Shown: one piece after another, positions 26,947 through 34,907 of the stretch
Layout of the letters: each line of letters starts with the position of its first letter
How positions within the stretch are numbered: position 1 is the first letter of the stretch
Assembly (NCBI RefSeq): GCF_003515685.1
Contig: NZ_QWEG01000018.1
Coordinates: forward strand, 1-64,000
DNA: 64,000 nucleotides
Direction: 5' to 3'
Source: Neobacillus notoginsengisoli
GTDB taxonomy: Bacteria > Bacillota > Bacilli > Bacillales > Cytobacillaceae
Program-made: the position numbers and the translations under genes
Notes under the pieces: model-generated
Databases searched by the model: none
Told to the model about the DNA's origin: nothing
Seen by the model: only the letters and a program-made list of their open reading frames with translations

Positions 26947-27016
26947 TTGATTTATTTAATTTGAAGATTTATAATGTTCTTTAACAAATGATTACTAGTT
27001 ATTGAACATTTGTTCA
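26947..27016 (+). promoter_or_regulatory. Promoter and palindromic operator upstream of the nucleoside/ECF operon
   Basis: TTGATT (26947-26952), 17 bases and a perfect TATAAT (26970-26975) make a likely promoter. The palindrome TGAACATTTGTTCA (27003-27016) lies just past the start point, and ACAAATG/CATTTGT half sites surround it. TTGAACA-type sites are used by the nucleoside repressor DeoR of Bacillus, so a nucleoside-responsive operator is plausible. The leader to the gene is then about 300 bases and shows no clear riboswitch. Confidence 0.5.
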
Positions 27017-27218
27017 GATATTTAAAAAAGCAATTTGGGAAAAGGTGTTTTGGGTTTTAATAGAAATAGACTGGGAGAAGGTGAATAAAGTAGCTAAAAT
27101 GTATTTTTAAATGAAGCCATGAGGAGATTCTTAAAAACTTAGTATTTCAGGCCTTTAGTAGTAAGGTCAAAAAAAGAACTTACATAGGATGACCCTGATA
27201 GAAGATAGAGCTTAATTT

Positions 27219-27232
27219 TGAAAGCGCTCTAC
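27219..27232 (+). promoter_or_regulatory. Weak cre-like site
   Basis: TGAAAGCGCTCTAC matches the cre consensus at 12 of 14 positions and lies about 90 bases before uridine phosphorylase. Confidence 0.3.
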
Positions 27233-27318
27233 TTTTTATAGGTCTTGTAGTTGGAGTCAATAGGACTTAAACATACAAATAAATAAATAAAGAAATCATA
27301 ATGGAAGGAATGATAGAA

Positions 27319-28047
27319 GTGTTTTTAAACGCTAAAAATAATCAGTACCATGTAGATCTTAAAGAGGGTGACGTAGGAAAATACGTTTTTTTACCTGGAG
27401 ATCCTGGAAGAGTAGAGCTTATTGCAAGTCTCTTTGATGAATCTTGGGCTGTCGCAGAGAATCGAGAATACAAAACCTATACAGGTACTATTGATGGCAT
27501 TAAGGTCTCAGTGTGTTCAACAGGTATTGGATCGCCATCGGCAGCTATTGCTGTTGAAGAGCTGAGCAGGGTAGGGGCAGATACATTTATTCGAATTGGT
27601 ACGGCAGGGCCCATGCAGGATTATATTAAAAAAGGTGATGTTGTCATTGGAACTTCAGCTATAAGAGATGAAGGGACAACAAGGCAATATATGCCACTTG
27701 AATTTCCAGCTGTAGCCGATATATCAGTAACAAATGCACTATGTGAAGCAGCGAAAAAGCTGAACAAGACGTACCATGCCGGCATTATTCAATCCAAGGA
27801 TTCATTTTATGGAGAAGTAGAACCAGAAACAATGCCTCTTGCTGCTACTCTTAAGGAAAGATGGCAGTGTTGGGTAGCTGGGGGTGCACTAGCTTCTGAA
27901 ATGGAAGCCGCCGCCATTTATGTCATTTCATCCATAAGAAAATTAAAGGCTGGTTGTATCTTGAACATGAAGGGTTCGATGGAAGAAACCATTAAAGTAG
28001 GTTTAGAAGCTATCAGAATTTTAGAAAAACAATCTAAAGAATCGTAA
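27319..28047 (+). CDS. udp: Uridine phosphorylase-like nucleoside phosphorylase
   Basis: It should split uridine with phosphate to uracil and ribose 1-phosphate in the cytoplasm. The fold is the PNP/UDP type: FLPGDPGRVELIASLFD (phosphate site), CSTGIGSPSAAIAVEEL, IRIGTAGPMQ, EGTTRQYMPLEFPAVAD and SEMEAAAIYVIS (ribose-binding MEAA). The 242 residues are a little short: between LKAGC and MKGSMEETIKVG a strand and loop usual in the family is missing, so activity should be checked. GTG 27319 is chosen because GGAAGGA fits it; the frame also has ATG at 27301. The ECF transporter genes follow, implying nucleoside import. Confidence 0.8.
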   Translation: MFLNAKNNQYHVDLKEGDVGKYVFLPGDPGRVELIASLFDESWAVAENREYKTYTGTIDGIKVSVCSTGIGSPSAAIAVEELSRVGADTFIRIGTAGPMQDYIKKGDVVIGTSAIRDEGTTRQYMPLEFPAVADISVTNALCEAAKKLNKTYHAGIIQSKDSFYGEVEPETMPLAATLKERWQCWVAGGALASEMEAAAIYVISSIRKLKAGCILNMKGSMEETIKVGLEAIRILEKQSKES

Positions 28048-28060
28048 GGTGGTGTTGGTT

Positions 28061-28897
28061 TTGGGAAAACCGATCATAGAGTTTATGAATTTTTCATACT
28101 ACTATCCTAATACTGAATTGCCAGCTTTAAAAAACATCACTGCCACTATTGAAGAGGAGGACTTTATTGGTCTGATTGGTCGTAACAAAGCTGGGAAATC
28201 CACTGCCTGTCTTTCGATGATCGGCATTACTCCACATATTATGGGAGGAGACTGGATTGGCGATATAAAAGTAAACGACAAAATTTTAAACGCCTCTACG
28301 GTGTCTGATTTAACAGATACCGTGGGGGTAGTATTCCAGGATGCAGAAAGTCAATTTACACAAGAAACGGTAGAAGATGAAATAGCATTTTCAATGTGCA
28401 ATTTAGGTTATGACAGATCAACGATGATTCAAAGGGTTGAAGAGGTCGTAAAAAGTTGTAATTTAGGAGAGTTCCTTGGAAGATCGCCCTTCCAGCTTTC
28501 AGGTGGGCAGCAGCAAAGGTTGGCAGTAGCCTGTCTGCTGGCATTAAGGCCCCAGGTAATAATTCTTGATGAATCTACTTCCCAATTAGATCCTATTGGG
28601 AGGGATGAGATTTTTTCTCTGGTTTCGAAGCTGCACGAACAAGGCAGAACAGTCATTATGGTTGATCATAATATCGAAAAAATTGCTGAATATTGTAATA
28701 AGGTGATGGTGCTTTTTGATGGTGAGTTGAAAATGTTTGGCCCAACAAAAGAAATCTTACAGCAAAAAGAGTTGCTTGAAATGTACGATATCAGGTTGCC
28801 ACAGGTCACTAGTGCAGCATATGGACTAAAGGATGAATTGGGTTACAAGACTTTGCCGGTAAAGCTTGATGAAGCAATTGAACTGTTTAGTAAATGA
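28061..28897 (+). CDS. ecfA1: ECF transporter ATPase, first copy
   Basis: The 278-residue ABC ATPase of the CbiO/EcfA type powers vitamin or nucleoside import. The Walker A is GRNKAGKST (40-48), with Lys where nearly all relatives have Gly; the P-loop Lys and Ser remain. The Q loop (VFQDAESQFTQETVEDEIAF), signature LSGGQQQR, Walker B VIILDESTSQLD (Ser where Pro is usual) and the switch His (MVDHN) are present. Start TTG 28061 follows AAGGTGG; the frame also starts at GTG 28049. It lies 13 bases after udp. Confidence 0.88.
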   Translation: MGKPIIEFMNFSYYYPNTELPALKNITATIEEEDFIGLIGRNKAGKSTACLSMIGITPHIMGGDWIGDIKVNDKILNASTVSDLTDTVGVVFQDAESQFTQETVEDEIAFSMCNLGYDRSTMIQRVEEVVKSCNLGEFLGRSPFQLSGGQQQRLAVACLLALRPQVIILDESTSQLDPIGRDEIFSLVSKLHEQGRTVIMVDHNIEKIAEYCNKVMVLFDGELKMFGPTKEILQQKELLEMYDIRLPQVTSAAYGLKDELGYKTLPVKLDEAIELFSK

Positions 28898-28917
28898 TGT
28901 TAAGGAGGGAGGAGTGT

Positions 28918-29745
28918 ATGAAACCAATATTAAACACCAATGGCCTCGTTCATGAATACAAAGGCGGGGTAGTCGCACTCAAAGGCATTGATTTAACGAT
29001 TTATGATAATGACTTAATCAGTATTATAGGCCAAAATGGCAGCGGGAAGTCCACGTTAGTCAAACATTTTAATGGGTTACTAAAGCCGACTGAAGGCACT
29101 GTTACCATTGACGGTGAAAGTACAACAGGGAAAAGTGTGGGCTACCTTTCAAGAAAAGTAGGTTATGTGTTTCAAAACCCGAATCACCAATTTTTTTCGA
29201 AAACTGTAAAAGAAGAACTAATGGTTGGTCCAAAAAACTTTAAATTAAGCTCCGAAATGGCTAAAGAAAGAATCGATTATGTTGTGGATCTTTTACAAAT
29301 AAACGATATTTTAAATGATCATCCTATGACTCTTGACTATACAAGTAAGAAAATCGTTTCTATTGCATCTGTCCTTACTTCTGCTCCGAAGATCGTGATT
29401 ATGGATGAACCAACAGGTGGTCTTGATGAACCCGGAAGACAATTGTTAAGGAAAACGATAAAACTGCTTCATGAGCAAGGCCATACAGTCATTATCATAT
29501 CCCACGATATGGATTTTGTAGCTGAGAACACTGAACGAGTGATCGTGATGGCAAAAGGCCAGATCCTAATAGATTCGAATTGTGAAGGCGCATTCCGGGA
29601 AAGTGAAGTTTTGGAAAAAGCATGGATTGAACCACCGCAAATTACTTTACTTGGTAAAGAGCTGGGTTTTGATAATGAGATTATTTTAAATGTACCGGAT
29701 TTTGTCGCAAAATTTAAGAACCAAAAAGTTAATCATATTTTTTAG
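28918..29745 (+). CDS. ecfA2: ECF transporter ATPase, second copy, with degenerate signature motif
   Basis: The 275 residues include Walker A GQNGSGKST (38-46), Q loop YVFQNPNHQFF and Walker B IVIMDEPTGGLD with switch His in IISHD. Where LSGGQ should stand it reads LDYTSKKIV. In heterodimeric ABC ATPases one of the two sites is often degenerate, so with the intact signature of its partner one working ATP site remains. Start ATG 28918 follows GGAGGGAGG; the open frame overlaps the previous gene end. Confidence 0.88.
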   Translation: MKPILNTNGLVHEYKGGVVALKGIDLTIYDNDLISIIGQNGSGKSTLVKHFNGLLKPTEGTVTIDGESTTGKSVGYLSRKVGYVFQNPNHQFFSKTVKEELMVGPKNFKLSSEMAKERIDYVVDLLQINDILNDHPMTLDYTSKKIVSIASVLTSAPKIVIMDEPTGGLDEPGRQLLRKTIKLLHEQGHTVIIISHDMDFVAENTERVIVMAKGQILIDSNCEGAFRESEVLEKAWIEPPQITLLGKELGFDNEIILNVPDFVAKFKNQKVNHIF

Positions 29746-29757
29746 GGAGGGATTACT

Positions 29758-30378
29758 ATGCAGCAGATAAGAAAAACGGCAACGATCAATTCAAAAACGA
29801 AAACAACGTATGGATTGATTCTCATTCCTATTGGTATCGCAATCAATATCATTGGTGGGATGATTGCAAAGCAATTAGGACTACCTATTTTCATGGATTC
29901 GATTGGTACGATTATTGTAGCGGCTATTATGGGTCCATTAATAGGTGGTTCAACCGGGTTGCTGACAAATATTGTGTTTGGGCTGATAAGAGGCGATGTA
30001 TTAAGTATGGCATTCGGTTTAGCTAATATGTCTACAGGTTTAATTGTTGGGTTTATGGCTAAATACGGTAAATTTAAAAACTGGATTCATCTATCAATAG
30101 CAGCAGTCTTCATTACTATAGCCAATTCCCTCATTGCGGCGCCAATTGTAGTGATCTTATACGGAGGGGTTAGTGGCGCTGGAGTTGACCTCTTAGTTGC
30201 TGGTGTTCTTGCGGCAGGAAAGAATATCCTATCCTCTGCATTTCTAGCCAGGTTGCCGGTTAATCTCGTTGATAAAGGGATTGCAATAACAGTTGCCTTC
30301 TTAATCTTAACAAAGCTGCCAGATAACATGAAAAATCTAATTCCTAAAAGCAAGAAAAAAGCAGATATAGCTTCCTGA
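29758..30378 (+). CDS. ECF transporter substrate-specific (S) component
   Basis: The 206-residue protein has about six hydrophobic helices (YGLILIPIGIAINIIGGMIA, FMDSIGTIIVAAIMGPLIGG, IVFGLIRGDVLSMAFGLANM and more), the layout of S components, with a short basic N terminus and a charged tail. S components bind the substrate and dock on EcfT. Close neighbours are both ATPases, EcfT and a uridine phosphorylase, so a nucleoside is the best guess. I cannot assign it to a named S family. Confidence 0.8.
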   Translation: MQQIRKTATINSKTKTTYGLILIPIGIAINIIGGMIAKQLGLPIFMDSIGTIIVAAIMGPLIGGSTGLLTNIVFGLIRGDVLSMAFGLANMSTGLIVGFMAKYGKFKNWIHLSIAAVFITIANSLIAAPIVVILYGGVSGAGVDLLVAGVLAAGKNILSSAFLARLPVNLVDKGIAITVAFLILTKLPDNMKNLIPKSKKKADIAS

Positions 30379-30438
30379 ACATTTACTAGTTTCTGCCAAA
30401 TAGTATAGTGCCAATACACTAAGTAAAGGTATGATTAT

Positions 30439-31209
30439 ATGTTAAAAATAAATGAAAAAGACACATTTATAAGCAGGCTATACCCTATGACAAAAATCTG
30501 GTTTGCCATAGGATTAACAATCGGGATCTTTGCATTTTCCAACTATTATGTTTCTGCTGTCATATTTATTATGGCCTTTGCGATTATTGTAAAGGATGGA
30601 ATGTTAAAGGAGTTTAGAGTACTTATTATTGCAGCCATCATCTTGGGTATAAGTTTATTTATGATCCAGGGCATACTAAATCCAACAAATCAAACTGTCA
30701 TTTGGAATGTCATTCCTGGAACGAACTTTACTTTTTATAAAGAAGGGCTAATCATAGCTTCGAATGTATACTCTCGGATCCTACCACTCGTAGCAGCGCT
30801 TTTTTTACTGGTTCGAACGCTAAATATCACCGAGCTGGGAGTTGCTTTAAATAAGTTAGGGGTTAGTCATAGGGCGAGTTTTGTACTAACTTCAACATTC
30901 CAAATCATTACTGTTTTAAAAAGGGAAATGCAGCACATTATTGACGCTCAAAAGACAAGAGGACTTGAAACAGAGGGAAATCTTTTTAATAGAATAAAAG
31001 CCTTTATACCAATTATGGTCCCGCTTATATCTAACTCCATCATGAAGGTTCAGAGCCAAGTGATTGCTTTAGAAAGTAAGGGATTCAATTTTAACATAAA
31101 GAAATCCTATTATAGAGACCCGGAAAAAACAAACTTTGATACAGTGATGGTTGTGGGAGCCATATTATTTGCTGTTAGTGGGGTAACGTATCGGCTGTTG
31201 GTTATTTGA
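30439..31209 (+). CDS. ecfT: ECF transporter transmembrane coupling protein
   Basis: The 256-residue protein has five to six membrane helices and a long cytoplasmic coupling region with the paired basic motifs of EcfT (DAQKTRGLETEG and KVQSQVIALESKGFN, matching the usual A-R-G patterns). It connects the two ATPases to the S component. Start ATG 30439 is preceded by AAGTAAAGG. It ends the operon. Confidence 0.88.
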   Translation: MLKINEKDTFISRLYPMTKIWFAIGLTIGIFAFSNYYVSAVIFIMAFAIIVKDGMLKEFRVLIIAAIILGISLFMIQGILNPTNQTVIWNVIPGTNFTFYKEGLIIASNVYSRILPLVAALFLLVRTLNITELGVALNKLGVSHRASFVLTSTFQIITVLKREMQHIIDAQKTRGLETEGNLFNRIKAFIPIMVPLISNSIMKVQSQVIALESKGFNFNIKKSYYRDPEKTNFDTVMVVGAILFAVSGVTYRLLVI

Positions 31210-31223
31210 GTTTTAGCTAAAAG

Positions 31224-31267
31224 GGGACGGTTCTCGGTTTGCCAAACGGCAAACCGAGAACCGTCCC
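31224..31267. repeat. Perfect 20-bp-stem palindromic REP-like element (type A)
   Basis: GGGACGGTTCTCGGTTTGCC and GGCAAACCGAGAACCGTCCC are exact reverse complements around AAAC. The half GGGACGGTTCT recurs at about 34043, 43868 (as GGGACAGTTCT) and 49053, and reversed near 34610. It lies between convergent genes and could also block transcription. Confidence 0.8.
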
Positions 31268-31284
31268 TACTCTGCTCGCAGCCT

Positions 31285-31310
31285 AAAAGCCGGTTCCGTG
31301 ACCGGCTTTT
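31285..31310 (-). terminator. Terminator of the AAA-TPR operon, overlapping the stop codon
   Basis: AAAAGCCGGT and ACCGGCTTTT form a perfect 10-bp stem with a 6-base loop. It has T runs on both strands, so it can work for the minus-strand operon and for the ECF operon. Confidence 0.8.
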
Positions 31311-32574
31311 ACAGATTTTCCTTTATATAAGCTGCAGCTTCATTGTACAAGCCGCCCTGGTTTCCATACTTAATGTAATTTTTGATGGTTGATAGCCATT
31401 CCAATGTTGTTGGTTTCGTTTGGTGGATGGCGTCCAACAAATCGTCCATTGTAATAGGTCTTTCATGGCCACCATCCATAATTTCGGCTAAAACCTGTTC
31501 AGATGCTAGTTCTACTATATTTTCAATATCAGCACCTGAATAAAGTGAGGTTCGGTCAGCAAGGATTTCATAGACAATCCCATTTTCGACCGGCCTGCCG
31601 CTGAGTTTTAATTGAAATATTATCTTTCGTGCTTCCCGATCCGGTGGTGGGACGAAGACGAGTTTATCAAATCTGCCTGGTCGCTTAAAGGCATCATCTA
31701 CATCCCACGGCATATTGGTCGCCCCAATAACAAGTAATTTTTCGTTCGATGTTTCCACGCTTTGAAGTTCATTCAGCATCGTATCGACCAAAGGACGCAT
31801 GACATCGGAACGCGATTTCGAGCGGCTGAAACCAAGTGCATCTAACTCATCGAAAAATACTACAGCAGGTGAGTTGCCACGAGCTGTTTCAAACGCATGA
31901 TGAAGATTCTGCTCACTTACGCCAACAAAGGGATCAAGAATTTCTGAAATATGGATAGGATAGAAACTAGCATGGCATTCTCCGGCAGTAGCTTTGGCAA
32001 TAAATGTTTTCCCGCAGCCTGGCGGACCGTATAAGAGAATTCCCCCACCAGCTTTTTTTCGAAACTTTGCAAAAAGCCCCGGGTTCATAAATGGTTTGAT
32101 GATTTTCATTTCAATCGTTTTCTTTAAATCCTGGAGGCCGCCCACATCATCGAACGTAACCTTCTTCGGAATATGATTCTCAAGTAAAAACACATTGTCC
32201 TGTTTTCGTCCCTCAATAACCTTAAAGCCTTTTGTCCGTTTTTTTGCATCTGAAGCAGGCACTTCTTCATATGGGGTAGGACTGCTGGTGTCTGGCTCAT
32301 TGGATTGAACCGAATCATCACTACGTTTTATGGGCTGGATGTGCTCAGCAGCAGGTTCATTGGGGTGAATCGACTCAACAATAAGATACTGTTTGAGAGA
32401 AGAAAGCACTGCTTTTTCCAGAGCTGAGTCTTCTCCCTTTAACGCTGTCGAAAAAGCTTGCAACGCTTTTGATAGCTGTCCGGTGTTCAAATATTCTTCT
32501 CCGAGCAAAAAATGAATCTGATAATTGTCTTCATCTCGTTCTAGAATCGACTGATAAATCTCTATTTTATCCAT
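31309..32574 (-). CDS. AAA+ ATPase (CDC48/VPS4-like) with N-terminal TPR
   Basis: The 421-residue protein has a TPR-like helical pair (1-45), a variable linker rich in Ser, Pro and Glu, and one AAA module: FDDVGGLQDLK, Walker A GPPGCGKT (183-190), Walker B VVFFDE (238-243), sensor-1 Asn287 in GATN and arginine finger RPGRFD (298-303). A small C-terminal domain ends the chain. Such ATPases form hexamers that unfold or move proteins. Its ATG directly abuts the stop of the TPR gene (TAAATG). Bacterial CDC48-type proteins with TPRs are rarely studied; partner proteins here are membrane-bound, suggesting work at the membrane. Confidence 0.88.
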   Translation of the reverse strand: MDKIEIYQSILERDEDNYQIHFLLGEEYLNTGQLSKALQAFSTALKGEDSALEKAVLSSLKQYLIVESIHPNEPAAEHIQPIKRSDDSVQSNEPDTSSPTPYEEVPASDAKKRTKGFKVIEGRKQDNVFLLENHIPKKVTFDDVGGLQDLKKTIEMKIIKPFMNPGLFAKFRKKAGGGILLYGPPGCGKTFIAKATAGECHASFYPIHISEILDPFVGVSEQNLHHAFETARGNSPAVVFFDELDALGFSRSKSRSDVMRPLVDTMLNELQSVETSNEKLLVIGATNMPWDVDDAFKRPGRFDKLVFVPPPDREARKIIFQLKLSGRPVENGIVYEILADRTSLYSGADIENIVELASEQVLAEIMDGGHERPITMDDLLDAIHQTKPTTLEWLSTIKNYIKYGNQGGLYNEAAAYIKENL

Positions 32575-33450
32575 TTAAAGCCTGCCTTTCGCGAACCATT
32601 TATATAGCAAATGAGTTATCCAGGTGTAAATGGCGAACAAAATATAAAGCCCCGCAAAAATAAAGAGTTGGATGTACAGGTGAAGCGCATTCAGCAGCAG
32701 GCCGATGATGATAAACCCAAGCCAGACGACAGCTGGCCCTCCGATTTTTCCCATGAGACGATGAGGGGCAAAAAGAGGGTGGGACACAGTATCGTAATAT
32801 TCCAGCAAAGCAAGAATATTCCGGTCCTCGGGATTGAGCAGAAAGGCTTGTCTGTAACATTCCCTCGCTTCCTTCAGATCCCCTTTTAACACATGGAACA
32901 TCGCCATGTTTGTCAGGTTCTGCACCTCATCAGCCGACGTCTCCATAACATTTCGAATATATTCCTGCTGCATGTTCTTATCAGCTTTCGCAAAATAAAA
33001 ATCCAGTAAAAGCTGATTCACTCTTTGACTGTATGGTTCTAGTTCTCTCGCTCGTTCAAGGAGCGCAAATGCTTTTTTATCATGGCCGGCTTCAAGCATT
33101 AAACTGCCGTAGGAAGCAATCAATTCTCCATCCAGCGGATCTTTTTCATATGCAGCCAAAAACGCTTCCTCGGCTTCAGTAAACCTTCCCTCATGCTGAT
33201 AAGCAGAGCCAATAAAGTGATAGCCGGTGGTTTCATCATAACCAAATCGCAGTGCTTGCCGGCAGAGGTCCCTTGATTCCTGGAAGTGTCCCCTTGAAAA
33301 TTCTACTACTGCCATTTGATAGAAGGCAGTGGCGTTTTGGGGATCTTGCCGAAGCCACTTTTCAATGAGAGGTGCTGCTGCCTCAAATCTGCCAATCGTG
33401 AAATAATGGGCGATTACTGCTTCATCATTATGGTTTTCCTGAATTGTCAT
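32575..33450 (-). CDS. TPR protein with C-terminal membrane anchor
   Basis: The 291 residues contain about five TPR units (AVIAHYFTIGRFEAAAPLIE, then AFYQMAVVEFSRGHFQESRD, TGYHFIGSAYQHEGRFTEAE and two more) over residues 8-215, a linker, and two membrane helices (about 235-282). The TPR face should lie in the cytoplasm and could recruit substrates for the ATPase encoded next, whose own N terminus also has a TPR. ATG 33450 is 7 bases past the stop of the upstream gene. Confidence 0.85.
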   Translation of the reverse strand: MTIQENHNDEAVIAHYFTIGRFEAAAPLIEKWLRQDPQNATAFYQMAVVEFSRGHFQESRDLCRQALRFGYDETTGYHFIGSAYQHEGRFTEAEEAFLAAYEKDPLDGELIASYGSLMLEAGHDKKAFALLERARELEPYSQRVNQLLLDFYFAKADKNMQQEYIRNVMETSADEVQNLTNMAMFHVLKGDLKEARECYRQAFLLNPEDRNILALLEYYDTVSHPLFAPHRLMGKIGGPAVVWLGFIIIGLLLNALHLYIQLFIFAGLYILFAIYTWITHLLYKWFAKGRL

Positions 33451-33457
33451 ATCATGA

Positions 33458-33931
33458 TCAGTCCACGTTTCCAGTTAGCATAAAAGCCGCAACGATAATA
33501 GCCAGCTTAATCACAACTCCAATCAGAATCCACAGCAAAGCAGGCTTAAACAAGGGCTGGGTTTCTCCGTCAGTCAGCAAATGCTGCTGAAATGGCTTGT
33601 TCAACACAAATTTGTAAAGAAAAAACAAAAGAATGGAGAGAATTTGCATAGAAAAACGCGGCATCCTGTTTCCTTCAGCAAAAGCATCATTGGTGTACAT
33701 ATAAAACATGACCAAATTAACGATCTGCACCAGAACACTGATAGTAATTAGCAAATATATACGCAGCTTCGGTACATGCAGCCACTTCGCATTTCGGGTC
33801 CCAAGCACCATCATTGGGATAGGTCCACCGATGAAAGCGACAAGAAAGAAATGGTTGATATCATACGATTTTGTTTTGCTCCAGCCGTCTTTAAGAGAAG
33901 GCTGAAAAAGCTCATTAACAGATTTGGACAT
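33458..33931 (-). CDS. Four-helix membrane protein of unknown function
   Basis: I do not recognise this family. The 157 residues have an amphipathic N terminus (MSKSVNELFQPSLKDGWSKT) and four membrane helices (about 27-44, 54-76, 89-107 and 128-152). ATG 33931 is chosen because GTGAGG precedes it; the open frame runs 59 codons farther up but that part is repeat-derived and has no ribosome site. It heads the minus-strand operon with the TPR and AAA genes. Confidence 0.7.
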   Translation of the reverse strand: MSKSVNELFQPSLKDGWSKTKSYDINHFFLVAFIGGPIPMMVLGTRNAKWLHVPKLRIYLLITISVLVQIVNLVMFYMYTNDAFAEGNRMPRFSMQILSILLFFLYKFVLNKPFQQHLLTDGETQPLFKPALLWILIGVVIKLAIIVAAFMLTGNVD

Positions 33932-34004
33932 AAACCTCACCCTGAAAATACCATTTTTTGTTTCTATTTCTATCATCGCAAAAATAGAGGAACTGTCAAG
34001 CACA

Positions 34005-34030
34005 TAAGTACCTGTACTTCCCGATTTTTT
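34005..34030. repeat. Dispersed repeat (type B), short copy
   Basis: AGTACCTGTACTTCCCGATT, followed by a T run, is a diverged copy of the 662 element just upstream of the membrane-protein operon. Confidence 0.4.
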
Positions 34031-34033
34031 TGT

Positions 34034-34255
34034 TACTCGGGGGTGAGGCAGGGGACGGTTCTGGTGCCTCACTATGAATGTATCGCCCGATTCAGGAAGG
34101 AATCGCATGGGGTTGACTGTTTAGCGGACGCTAGTTGGGATGGCGGGAGCCTTCGGCATAATCTGTTATGAAGGGACACGAAAGATTTTTATTTTGCCAG
34201 AAGGCTGAAAGAACACTAGAAATAGGTAAATTTAATTGGAATAGAGTCGATGGGC
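34034..34255. repeat. Long dispersed repeat (type A, about 220 bp), copy 1
   Basis: From GAGGCAGGGGACGGTTCT through GGGATGGCGGGAGCCTTCGG and GAAGGGACACGAAAG to AGAAATAGGTAAATTTA, this block matches 49048-49275 with scattered changes and small gaps. It carries no convincing gene. Blocks with the GGGACGGTTCT head are widespread in Bacillaceae and may derive from REP-associated (TnpA-REP) transposition; that link is inference. Confidence 0.65.
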
Positions 34256-34460
34256 GGAATTTATTGGGGTAATGGTTCTCCGATGGACCTGATGCCCCTT
34301 TAAATACCCAAATTGGCAAATGGCCCTTCTCTACCATCATCCCCCAGAAATTCAGCGCGGAACAAAGCTCGGAAGCTGCGGTTTTATCCAAAGGAGCTCC
34401 GTTATGTTTAGATTCATAGATCTTATTCCGATTCACAATTATCTCCGGGGTATCTTGAAA

Positions 34461-34583
34461 TAAATGCAGACTTATTGATTGAACGGCTACTGGCAGGCCT
34501 GCTTTCGGTTAATAAATGCAGACTTATTGATTGAACGACTGCTGGCAAGTCTGCCTTCGGTTAATAAAGGTGGACTTATTGAG
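34461..34583. repeat. Tandem 52-bp repeat, 2.4 copies
   Basis: Units begin TAAATGCAGACTTATTGATT at 34461 and 34513 and end CTTTCGGTTAA/CCTTCGGTTAA; a third, partial and diverged unit follows at 34565. Within the unit CAGGCCTG/CAAGTCTG differ. It is non-coding and probably arose by slippage. Confidence 0.85.
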
Positions 34584-34649
34584 GGGGACTAAATGGGGAA
34601 TGTTGGCAAACCAAGAACCGTCCCTTGTTTGCCGTCACAATTTCTTCAC

Positions 34650-34665
34650 ACTTGTATATACAAGT
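34650..34665. promoter_or_regulatory. TreR-type (GntR-family) palindromic operator
   Basis: ACTTGTATATACAAGT is a perfect 16-bp palindrome. TTGTATATACAA is the known operator core of the trehalose repressor TreR in Bacillus. It lies 270 bases upstream of the GH65 gene; no treR gene is in the window, so a distant regulator would act here. Confidence 0.6.
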
Positions 34666-34721
34666 CGCTTCAAAAAGTTGACATTCTTAATTTCTGAAAA
34701 TATACTTAACTTGTAAGCATC

Positions 34722-34737
34722 ACTAAAACGTTTTCGT
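34722..34737. promoter_or_regulatory. LacI-family operator 1 of the GH65 operon
   Basis: ACTAAAACGTTTTCGT has the AAAACGTTTT core shared with the sites at 34836 and 34908. Confidence 0.6.
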
Positions 34738-34835
34738 TCCGAAGAAACAAGTGACCAATGGATAGCTCTCCAAGGGTAAAATTGTTTTATGGACACAGTA
34801 CAGGCCTTGCTGTTGTTTTTATTTTTTATGTGATA

Positions 34836-34851
34836 ACTAAAACGTTTTAGT
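34836..34851. promoter_or_regulatory. LacI-family operator 2, perfect palindrome
   Basis: ACTAAAACGTTTTAGT is a perfect 16-bp palindrome, followed by GAAAACGGTAACA, a possible further half site. The LacI regulator encoded at 41531 in the same cluster is the probable user. Confidence 0.75.
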
Positions 34852-34907
34852 GAAAACGGTAACAAAACGTGCACATTGCATCTGGACCACTTTTTTTTGA
34901 CATAGGT

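Noticed and set aside
26976-27318. Riboswitch in the long leader before uridine phosphorylase
   Set aside because: No conserved purine, PreQ1 or other known aptamer text was found; the terminator at 26844 lies upstream of the promoter.
34131-34436. 101-codon minus-strand frame (VNRNKIYESKHNGAPLDKTA)
   Set aside because: The part nearest its start looks slightly protein-like, but the rest is type A repeat and no ribosome site is seen; at most a relic.
34461-34583. CRISPR-like array
   Set aside because: Units are contiguous, without spacers, and no cas genes are present; it is a simple tandem repeat.
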